Below are positions 7,049-12,147 of a stretch of DNA of 12,147 nucleotides, piece after piece; positions within the stretch are counted from its first letter, which is position 1, and each line of letters opens with the position of its first letter. Where the stretch lies: assembly GCA_913031095.1 (NCBI GenBank), contig CAJWGH010000010.1:1-12147 (forward strand). Direction: 5' to 3'. The stretch comes from an uncultured Chloroflexota bacterium. Lineage in GTDB: Bacteria; Chloroflexota; Dehalococcoidia; UBA3495. The notes under the pieces were generated by a model. The model did no database searches, was not told the origin of the DNA, and worked only from the letters and a program-made list of their open reading frames with translations. The position numbers and the translations under genes were made by a program.

Positions 7049-8626
7049 CTAGTCGGCGGCGTATTTCTCGCCCAGGGCGGTCTCCCACCTCAGGTAATTC
7101 ATCATTTCGCCGTAGCTGCGGGACACGCCCAAATAGTTGATATCAGAGGGCGGGCGCACGATGCCGGTGAGGCCCTCTTCAACGGGCAACCCAGCTTGCT
7201 TCCAAGCAGTCATACCGCCGTCCAGAGTAGTGACGTTCGTGTAACCCAAGTCCTGTAGTGTGGCAGCAGCCAGGGTTGAACTACGTCCGTCCCGGCAGGT
7301 TACCGCGATTGATGCGCTCTTGGATGGAGCGGTGTCCGCGATCTCGACCTCGAGCCAACTGCGAGTGATCCACTTGGCGCCTGGAGTGTGGCCCTGAGAA
7401 AAGTCTTCGCTGGTGTCTACGTAGAGTACCAGGTCAGGCTGGTTACCGCTTAGGTCTTCAGCGGAAACCCTTTCCACTGATGCTTCGGCCTCTTTCATCC
7501 CGGCGGGACTGCTGGTCGTGAACCCGGTCTCCAGACGTTGTCCGGCTGCGTGCCAAGCTGGCGTTCCGCCGTCGACAACGAAGACGTTCTTGTGGCCGAG
7601 TTGGCGGTACATGGACCCTGTGATAGTGGCCCTAGCTTTGCCGTCGCAGCAGAAAATGTAGGTGGCGTTTTTGACCACGGCCACGTCATCAGAGCGTTGG
7701 ACGGCCTGTCCGCCAGGAAACCAGCGGAAGCCGGGGATGTGTCCTGCCTTGAATTCGTCTTCGGTGCGGACGTCTATTAAGTACACCGATTCTTGGTTTT
7801 GCTTGTTTACGGCTTGCTGAAGGGCAGGGATGTCCAGATAGCGGACGCCGTCCTCGCGTGCCAGTTTGGCGGCGTATTCTTCAGCAGCAGCGCGGCTCTC
7901 GTCGGAAACATCTGGAAGAGTCAATCGGTCGCCGCCGTATTCCAGGTCGTAACCGGCCAACAGCCAGCCGGAAGTACCGTTCTTGAGACCCACTGCCTCC
8001 ACTCCCATACGCTGCAATACGCGTGTACCCATGATGCTGCGGGTCCGGCCGGCGCAGTTAATGACCAAGGTGGTGTCAGGGTCTAGTTCTTTTTTAATGT
8101 CCGTAATGCGTAAGGCCAACTCACCGCCTGGCATGCTGCGCCCGCCGGGGATGCAGAAGTTGTGGTATTCCTCCGGTGTGCGGGTGTCTAGGATGATCAG
8201 TTTCTCTCCGTTCTCAATCCTCTGATGGAGATCGTCGGCAGTGATTTCGGGGACGTGGTGGACAACTTCCTGCATCTCGCCGAAGTCTTTGCTGGGGACA
8301 TTCACACCCCACTCTGTTGGTAGGTCGTTGCTGGACCAGCGATTGGTACCACCCTCAAGATAATGGACATCGGTGTATCCTAATTTGTTCAGGGTTGCCG
8401 AGGCTAACTGAGAGCGGCGTCCGTCGTCACAGCAGACGACTACTCGAGTCCCTTTGAACGGCACTGAGTTTTCGATAATATACTCGATCCGACGACGGGG
8501 TATGAGGGCTGCACCTGGTATGTGGGTGGCGTTGTACTCGCCGGATTCCCGGACGTCAATCAACGCGAATGGAGACTTCCCCTCTAGTAGATCGTTGAGG
8601 TTTTGGGAAGAGATCTTCTGGGCCAT
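7049..8626 (-). CDS. Four-domain rhodanese (sulfurtransferase)
   Basis: The 525-residue protein consists of four rhodanese domains in a row, about residues 1-105, 125-230, 262-368 and 385-480, followed by a 45-residue tail. Each domain has an active-loop cysteine: C66 (CDDGRRS), C191 (CAGRTRS), C327 (CDGKARA) and C444 (CRDGRSS). The D-V-R/D-T-R and H-I-P-G elements typical of the fold recur (DVRESGEY, DTRTPEEY, DVRTEDEF, DTSEDFSQ). Rhodanese domains carry sulfane sulfur as a persulfide on the cysteine and pass it between donors and acceptors such as thiosulfate, glutathione persulfide or other proteins. Most rhodaneses have one or two domains, with inactive ones lacking the cysteine; here all four look active. 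No export signal is present. An AGGAG lies eight bases before the ATG, and this is the first gene of the minus-strand run. Confidence 0.93.
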   Translation of the reverse strand: MAQKISSQNLNDLLEGKSPFALIDVRESGEYNATHIPGAALIPRRRIEYIIENSVPFKGTRVVVCCDDGRRSQLASATLNKLGYTDVHYLEGGTNRWSSNDLPTEWGVNVPSKDFGEMQEVVHHVPEITADDLHQRIENGEKLIILDTRTPEEYHNFCIPGGRSMPGGELALRITDIKKELDPDTTLVINCAGRTRSIMGTRVLQRMGVEAVGLKNGTSGWLLAGYDLEYGGDRLTLPDVSDESRAAAEEYAAKLAREDGVRYLDIPALQQAVNKQNQESVYLIDVRTEDEFKAGHIPGFRWFPGGQAVQRSDDVAVVKNATYIFCCDGKARATITGSMYRQLGHKNVFVVDGGTPAWHAAGQRLETGFTTSSPAGMKEAEASVERVSAEDLSGNQPDLVLYVDTSEDFSQGHTPGAKWITRSWLEVEIADTAPSKSASIAVTCRDGRSSTLAAATLQDLGYTNVTTLDGGMTAWKQAGLPVEEGLTGIVRPPSDINYLGVSRSYGEMMNYLRWETALGEKYAAD

Positions 8627-8953
8627 CTATGTTGTCTCCTGTGTGTATGTTTAGCGGTGCTGACAGAGACGCCGTCCTTTTACTGGCTCTCGTGCTCAGC
8701 CCACGCTCAACTTATGGCTATAAAGTTTGTACCACTTGGTGGTGCTGAAAGTAGTAGTCTCGCCGGCCCTAAATCGAGTGATCTCTGGTTGATGGAATGA
8801 AGGTCTGTGCCGTTGACAGCAACGGTCAGCCTCCGAAGTCTGCAATTCTCGACAGCTTTGCCTAGAGTACCGGCCATTATCGTGAAGCGTTAGATAGGTG
8901 TCAATAGAGACGGAGCTAACTATGAAAAGCGGTGTTTCGCGAGGAAAATACAG
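8627..8953. promoter_or_regulatory. Divergent intergenic region with two dyads and a direct repeat
   Basis: This 327-base spacer must hold the promoter of the minus-strand run and that of the plus-strand membrane protein gene. Two dyads are seen: ACCAC-TTG-GTGGT (8731-8743) and CCGTTG-ACAG-CAACGG (8810-8825). GGTGCTGACAG (8656-8666) and GGTGCTGAAAG (8741-8751) are near-identical direct repeats 85 bases apart. TTGACA at 8813-8818 looks like a -35 box inside the second dyad, but no -10 box follows at normal spacing. No convincing promoter for either direction can be assigned, and no riboswitch was recognised. The dyads could be binding sites of a regulator responding to sulfur compounds. Confidence 0.35.
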
Positions 8954-8960
8954 GTGCTAG
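8922..8960 (+). CDS. Putative 12-codon leader peptide overlapping the next start
   Basis: An ATG at 8922 preceded by GGAG six bases upstream (8912-8915) opens a 12-codon frame (MKSGVSRGKYRC) that ends in TAG at 8958-8960. This stop overlaps the GTG start of the membrane protein gene at 8954 in another frame. Such an arrangement can couple translation. Its length alone makes chance likely; no attenuator hairpin was found near it. Confidence 0.25.
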   Translation: MKSGVSRGKYRC

Positions 8961-9403
8961 AATTAGGCGGAAATTCAAGTGCGACTGGTCTCAATCAGCT
9001 GATGCAAGAAGAAGAGCAGGGCCCATCTTTCCCTAAGCCCTGGTACTACCGGCCCGAGTTCATGATTCCGATGTTCATCCTGTGGCCGTCTGGGTCTCTG
9101 CTGGCCATTAGATCTCCTTGGAACACCAACGTGATGTTTGGAGGAGTGGCCTGGGCATTCTTGATCGTGGGCGGAGTCATGGCTGTTCGGTGGCTGAGCG
9201 ACGGCATCTATCAGCCGATTTTCACGTTTTACGTACCAGGGTTGCTGTTAACTCTGGTAACTCAGGTACAGTGGACTGTGTACCGTCAGCGGATGGCTGA
9301 CGATGATGAACCGGCTGAACAGGAAACGGGAGGGTTGGAAGAGAGAGTCCCTCCACGTCCATCCGCCAGAAGACGGCGCAGAAACCCTCGCACTAGAAGC
9401 TGA
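8954..9403 (+). CDS. Three-helix membrane protein of unknown function with Arg-rich tail
   Basis: A 149-residue protein with three predicted membrane helices: about residues 36-52, 59-79 and 88-110. The N-terminus is polar with an acidic patch (EEEQ, 19-22) and a PWYYRPEF segment just before helix 1. The C-terminus (111-149) is cytosolic-looking, first acidic (DDDEPAEQE), then very basic with a run of arginines near residues 136-149. I do not recognise the family. The start is a GTG with GAGG nine bases upstream (8941-8944); the frame is open only from 8894 and offers no other start between. The last 11 bases overlap the convergent MaoC-like gene, so part of the basic tail may simply reflect shared DNA. 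It is the only plus-strand gene in this section and has no obvious partner. Confidence 0.7.
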   Translation: MLELGGNSSATGLNQLMQEEEQGPSFPKPWYYRPEFMIPMFILWPSGSLLAIRSPWNTNVMFGGVAWAFLIVGGVMAVRWLSDGIYQPIFTFYVPGLLLTLVTQVQWTVYRQRMADDDEPAEQETGGLEERVPPRPSARRRRRNPRTRS

Positions 9404-9779
9404 CCACCGCCCTGGCGTTCGCCAGGGTGACACCGTCTTGAGATTCTATAACCACCTGGCACTCCACCATTTGCTTGTCGCCTTCCTCTGACTTCTTAGC
9501 CACCTTACCGCATACGCTGACCGTGTCGCCGGGAAGGAACTTGATCAAGCTTTCTGTTTCTATAGCCGTGTCGTCACTGTTCACGATGTCCGTTGGAAAG
9601 GATTTGAAGAGCAGTTCTTTGACGTAGGCGGTTAACCTGTCAGCATCCACCGGCTCCTCGCCAGAGGGCTCAACCCCTTCTTGAGCGGGCGGTCGGAAGT
9701 CGAATTTCACCAGGATCGGCAGGTCGTCGCCCACCAAGATGTTGGCGAATTCTACTGTATGGGCCCAGAGTGTGGGCAT
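9393..9779 (-). CDS. MaoC/hotdog-like protein, possible acyl dehydratase or thioester-binding
   Basis: This 128-residue protein resembles hotdog-fold proteins of the MaoC / FAS1-like dehydratase group. The stretch VGDDLPILVKF (about residues 16-26) matches their usual V-G-D-x-L-P start, and the second half, with PGDTVSVCGKV and a final ANARAVVSF, follows the pattern of their last strands. The catalytic Asp/His pair of active hydratases is not clearly visible, so it may bind an acyl group or serve as a partner subunit. The length is near that of single hotdog domains. A GAGGAG lies six bases before the ATG at 9779. It ends inside the convergent membrane protein gene by 11 bases. Neither neighbour helps to assign a pathway. 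Confidence 0.6.
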   Translation of the reverse strand: MPTLWAHTVEFANILVGDDLPILVKFDFRPPAQEGVEPSGEEPVDADRLTAYVKELLFKSFPTDIVNSDDTAIETESLIKFLPGDTVSVCGKVAKKSEEGDKQMVECQVVIESQDGVTLANARAVVSF

Positions 9780-9811
9780 GAAGGCTCCTCTGAGTGAGAT
9801 CCTGGGTTCAT

Positions 9812-9857
9812 ATTTAGCTATGATACACTGATTTTCGAGCCTGAATTTAGCCTATGA
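9812..9857. repeat. Two near-identical direct repeats upstream of the PIG-L gene
   Basis: ATTTAGCTATGA (9812-9823) and ATTTAGCCTATGA (9845-9857) differ by one inserted C and start 33 bases apart, about three helical turns. They lie between the divergent MaoC-like and PIG-L genes. The first contains TATGAT (9819-9824), which reads as a -10 box on the plus strand, but no good -35 box precedes it. They may be tandem binding sites for one regulator. Confidence 0.3.
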
Positions 9858-9893
9858 GCAGGACTCGGGCCGACAGATTGGGAGGAATATTCC

Positions 9894-10607
9894 ATGGCGG
9901 AAAATGAAAAGCCGTTTCGTAGAGGAATGGTGATCATGGCCCACCCGGACGATGCTGAGTGGACCTGTTCAGGGACTGTGGCCAAGTGGTGTGCGGAAGG
10001 CTGGGACGTGGTTTATGTGCTTTGCACCGACGGCAGCAAGGGCAGTTCCGATCCAGAGATGACCAGCGAACAGCTGATCAAGATACGAGAGAAAGAGCAG
10101 AGGGATGCCGGCAAAGTCTTGGGACTGCAGGATGTGGTTTTCTTGGGTTACCCGGACGCCTATCTAGAGCCGACACTGGAATTACGGAAAGACATAGCAA
10201 GGGAGATTCGCCGCTACAAACCCGATGTGGTAATCACGGGAAGCCCGGCCAGGGATGTTGAACGTGGATATTACGTTAGCCATCCGGACCATCTGGCGGC
10301 TGGCGAGGCCGCACTATCGGCCATATTTCCAACAGCCCGTGACCGTCTCACGTTTCCGGAACTGTTAGAAGAAGGGCTGGAGCCACACAAAGTTCGTGAA
10401 GTCTGGATTGCCGGGGGCGGCGATAATGCGGACAACTACGTTGATGTGGAAGCTTACATGGACACTGCGATCAAAGCCCTGAAGGCCCACGTTTCTCAGG
10501 TGGATCAAGAGAACGCGGATGAGTGGTTCCAGCAAGGCCGTATCCGCACTGGTGCCAAGATAGGCATGGCCTACGCGGAAGGGTTTAAGCGCATACCGTT
10601 TGGATAG
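9894..10607 (+). CDS. PIG-L-family N-acetyl-sugar or amide deacetylase
   Basis: The 237-residue protein belongs to the PIG-L/LmbE family of zinc-dependent deacetylases, which remove acetyl groups from N-acetylglucosamine-type sugars or related compounds (for example mycothiol or bacillithiol precursors). The signature AHPDD lies at residues 16-20, where H17, D19 and D20 bind zinc and activate water, and the third zinc ligand is in SHPDH (129-133). Between them lies the TDGSKGSSDPE loop (45-55) usual in the family. Start and length are well supported by GGAGG eight bases before the ATG. No export signal is present. It stands alone on the plus strand, so no pathway partner is visible; a thiol-cofactor role is possible but not shown, since no glycosyltransferase or Cys ligase is nearby. 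Confidence 0.9.
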   Translation: MAENEKPFRRGMVIMAHPDDAEWTCSGTVAKWCAEGWDVVYVLCTDGSKGSSDPEMTSEQLIKIREKEQRDAGKVLGLQDVVFLGYPDAYLEPTLELRKDIAREIRRYKPDVVITGSPARDVERGYYVSHPDHLAAGEAALSAIFPTARDRLTFPELLEEGLEPHKVREVWIAGGGDNADNYVDVEAYMDTAIKALKAHVSQVDQENADEWFQQGRIRTGAKIGMAYAEGFKRIPFG

Positions 10608-10619
10608 CAGGGATCCCTG
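10608..10619. repeat. Perfect 12-base palindrome directly after the PIG-L stop
   Basis: CAGGGATCCCTG begins at the base after the TAG of the PIG-L gene. As a hairpin it gives only four pairs around GATC, so a DNA-level role is more likely than an RNA one. The region that follows (10629-10663) holds two mutually exclusive inverted repeats: CTCTGA/TCAGAG (10629-10648) and AAGACGA/TCGTCTT (10636-10663). Confidence 0.4.
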
Positions 10620-10721
10620 TGGCTCTGCCTCTGAGAAGACGATCAGAGACTCACCGTCGTCTTTGAAACGGCGGCAATAATCGAGTGATCTCGCCCACAC
10701 TAAGGGTTGTTGCACACTAGA

Positions 10722-10753
10722 TCCATCATTCCAGGGCTCCCTGCAATGATGGA
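10722..10753. terminator. Strong stem-loop between convergent PIG-L and arsM genes
   Basis: TCCATCATT (10722-10730) pairs perfectly with AATGATGGA (10745-10753); inside, after one C-C mismatch, CAGGG (10732-10736) faces CCCTG (10739-10743). The result is a 32-base hairpin with about thirteen pairs, placed between two convergent genes (stops at 10607 and 10836). This is where a shared two-way terminator is expected, but neither side is followed by a T run, so a classical intrinsic terminator is not supported. An RNA-stabilising element or a repeat of REP type is an alternative. Confidence 0.5.
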
Positions 10754-10835
10754 GGGTACGGATAAACTAAAACCAGAAAAGGGTCGTGTATCGTTTTGAT
10801 AAACCACACTTTTTATCCCCTGGTCGAAGAGGGTA

Positions 10836-11648
10836 TTAGGTGGGTTTGTGGGCCACTATTTTGTAGCCGGCGGTATTGGTGGATGGCCGCTCAGCACGGT
10901 CTTTCATGTAATCTACTTGCTCGCTGGTGAACTCGATGTCTGTGAACCCTGCGCGGATCAGCCGGTCGCGGTATATATCCATATGCTCGGCTCCGGCAGT
11001 GCAGGACACCCAGTCATCGGATGAGGATACGCTGGGGCCATCGTCGGTGAGGGCCATCACATCAGAGAGATGGATTCGCCCGCCGGGCGACAATACTCGG
11101 AAACTTTCTTTGAATACGGCGTCCTTGTCTGGGGATAGGCACACCACGCAATTAGATATGATTACGTCTACGCTGGAGTTAGGTATGGGCATGTTCTCCA
11201 TCTCACCCTGAACGAATTCTACGTTCTCGATGCCCAGCTTGGACTTGTTCTCGCGGGCTAGTTCTAGCATGGACGGAGTCATGTCCAGTCCGGTTACCTG
11301 GCCGGCTTCGCCAACCTGCTGGGCGGCCAGGAAACAATCGATACCGCCGCCTGATCCCAGGTCAAGCACTTTCTCTCCAGGCTTTAGCCCGGCCAGGGCT
11401 GTGGGGTTGCCGCAGCCAGCGGATGCGGCGACGGACTCCACTGGCAGTCCGGACAGTTGACCGTCACTGTAGAGAGTCATGGCGTGGTCTAGATCAGTGG
11501 GCCCGCAACAAACAGCGTCAGTTGAACAACCGCAGCCTTCATCGTGTTCATGTTCCAGTTCGGCTGGGGTTAGGTTTATCACCCGGTCGGCACGCGCGCC
11601 ATAGCGCTCCCTTACCAGCTCTTTTATCTGTTCTTGTTCAGTGGACAT
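10836..11648 (-). CDS. arsM: Arsenite S-adenosylmethionine methyltransferase ArsM
   Basis: A 270-residue class I methyltransferase that transfers methyl groups from S-adenosylmethionine to arsenite, producing methylated and in part volatile arsenic. The SAM site is [16 protein letters not shown] (residues 94-109), followed by the acidic GLDMTPSML (120-128). The three cysteines expected for arsenic binding are present: C79 in GCGNP, C167 in [11 protein letters not shown] and C216 in WVSCTAGA. C170 is an extra cysteine at a place where Asn is usual (N-C-V-I-N-L). The N-terminus adds a cluster [11 protein letters not shown] (39-49), which is common in bacterial forms. A strong AAGGAGGG lies five bases before the ATG. 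No arsR, arsC or efflux gene is in the window. Cytosolic. Confidence 0.93.
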   Translation of the reverse strand: MSTEQEQIKELVRERYGARADRVINLTPAELEHEHDEGCGCSTDAVCCGPTDLDHAMTLYSDGQLSGLPVESVAASAGCGNPTALAGLKPGEKVLDLGSGGGIDCFLAAQQVGEAGQVTGLDMTPSMLELARENKSKLGIENVEFVQGEMENMPIPNSSVDVIISNCVVCLSPDKDAVFKESFRVLSPGGRIHLSDVMALTDDGPSVSSSDDWVSCTAGAEHMDIYRDRLIRAGFTDIEFTSEQVDYMKDRAERPSTNTAGYKIVAHKPT

Positions 11649-11972
11649 TGTTGCCCTCCTTGAATAGATTTGTATGCTTGATGCCTACTAGTCCTTAAAC
11701 AACCCTTAATCTCGGTATTCTTCTCATATCGAATCATTTAACTGGAGGTTCCCTCAGTCCGTAGCAGTCGGCAACTCGTGTTTACAGGCATGTACCGCGG
11801 ATATGATATTAATCATTAACACTAACCTAATTCAATACATCCGCTTTTGAAGTATGAGAATCCAAACTCTTCTGGCTGTCAAGCTTTGTGATCAGGTTCG
11901 GGCAAATTCGTATATCGATTGTGGTAGAATCGGGCCCTTCAAGTATCCGGTGTCCACCCGAGAAGAATTGAA
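11649..11972. promoter_or_regulatory. AT-rich divergent spacer with candidate arsM promoter and dyad
   Basis: The 324-base region between arsM and the enolase-superfamily gene contains no gene that I can support. On the minus strand TTGAAT (11830-11835) and TAATAT (11806-11811), 18 bases apart, form a weak promoter, about 150 bases before arsM. The dyad ATGAT-ATTA-ATCAT (11803-11816) covers its -10 box and could be an operator, perhaps for an ArsR-type repressor. On the plus strand TGGTAGAAT (11922-11930) reads as an extended -10 box 42 bases before the enolase-superfamily start, without a -35 match. Confidence 0.3.
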
Positions 11973-12147
11973 ATGAAGATCACCAAATCACAGGTCCAGT
12001 TACTGCACTCCCCTGGCGATGAACAGTTGGTTGATGTTCAGCCTCAGGCCGGGGGGTTACGCGCCTTCGTAACCCTGAAGATGACGACTGACGAAGGCAT
12101 AGAAGGCATCGGCCTGACATTCGCACCTGGCTTGGGACTAAGCCCGC
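11973..12147 (+). CDS. Enolase-superfamily (mandelate racemase/muconate lactonizing type) enzyme, N-terminal 58 codons
   Basis: An ATG at 11973 opens a frame that runs off the right edge. The 58 residues start MKITKSQVQLLHSPGDEQ and continue with LRAFVTLKMTTDEGIEGIGL, which is the pattern of the N-terminal capping domain of mandelate racemase-type enzymes: a beta strand, a V-x-L-x-T-D-E-G turn and G-x-G. That domain shapes the substrate pocket of enzymes that abstract a proton next to a carboxylate in sugar acids and similar compounds. The catalytic barrel lies outside the window, so substrate and subgroup cannot be told. A weak GAAG lies about six bases before the ATG. Members of this superfamily are numerous in SAR202 genomes, which supports the assumed source. 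Confidence 0.78.
   Translation, partial: MKITKSQVQLLHSPGDEQLVDVQPQAGGLRAFVTLKMTTDEGIEGIGLTFAPGLGLSP

Noticed and set aside
8603..8800. Plus-strand 65-codon frame with a Cys- and Leu-rich start in the divergent spacer
   Set aside because: It begins inside the rhodanese gene on the other strand, has no ribosome binding site, and its hydrophobic start reflects the reverse of the spacer sequence.
8813..8818. TTGACA as the -35 box of the plus-strand membrane protein gene
   Set aside because: No TATAAT-like hexamer lies 16 to 18 bases downstream; the bases there read AAGTCT and neighbours. The sequence is better explained as part of the dyad at 8810-8825.
10365..10715. Minus-strand open frame of 116 codons across the PIG-L gene end
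   Set aside because: Mostly antisense to a well-supported PIG-L gene, no ribosome binding site and no recognisable motif.
1..12147. CRISPR arrays, tRNA genes, rRNA genes, transposases, attachment sites
   Set aside because: Reading through both strands showed no regularly spaced repeats, no cloverleaf-like segments and no recombinase or transposase motifs.

Overview
The window suggests a bacterium of the Chloroflexota, possibly the marine SAR202 / Dehalococcoidia-like group. This is an inference from gene content, not from a marker gene: paralogous sulfite-oxidase-family molybdoenzymes, a CoxD/CoxE-type pair, a PIG-L deacetylase, a cyclase-family hydrolase and an enolase-superfamily enzyme occur together. 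Base composition is moderate and most genes carry clear GGAGG-type ribosome binding sites. No rRNA, tRNA, CRISPR array, transposase or prophage gene was found.

Positions 1 to 8626 hold one long minus-strand run of ten genes, with gaps of 1 to 82 bases. In order of transcription these are a four-domain rhodanese, a SoxC-like molybdopterin oxidoreductase, a small cupin, a second sulfite-oxidase-family molybdoenzyme, a short membrane-anchored or secreted protein, an MFS transporter, a cyclase/kynurenine-formamidase-like hydrolase, a divergent HAM1/RdgB-like pyrophosphatase, a MoxR/CoxD-like AAA+ ATPase, and the first 29 codons of a probable CoxE-like protein that runs off the left edge. The first four look like a sulfur-handling unit: rhodaneses carry sulfane sulfur and the two molybdoenzymes could oxidise it or sulfite. 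None of these four has a visible export signal and no cytochrome partner is encoded nearby, so a cytosolic version of chemistry usually found outside the membrane is a reasonable hypothesis. The MoxR/CoxE pair at the far end belongs to a family known to help mature or activate other enzymes, including molybdenum hydroxylases.

A divergent intergenic region (8627 to 8953) separates this run from a plus-strand gene for an unknown three-helix membrane protein with an arginine-rich tail (8954 to 9403). Its 3' end overlaps by 11 bases the end of a convergent minus-strand MaoC/hotdog-like gene (9393 to 9779). Next is a plus-strand PIG-L-family deacetylase (9894 to 10607). A convergent intergenic region with a strong stem-loop (10722 to 10753) separates it from a minus-strand arsenite methyltransferase gene (10836 to 11648). 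After an AT-rich divergent spacer, the start of an enolase-superfamily gene (11973 onward) runs off the right edge. The right third looks like independent accessory genes (arsenic detoxification, deacetylation, sugar-acid or related catabolism).

The most notable points are the compact tetra-rhodanese / SoxC-like / cupin / sulfite-oxidase-like unit without export signals or cytochrome, the divergent HAM1-like protein whose stop codon lies in the loop of a perfect hairpin, a hairpin that hides a perfect Shine-Dalgarno sequence before the MFS gene, and a 12-codon leader overlapping the start of the unknown membrane protein gene.
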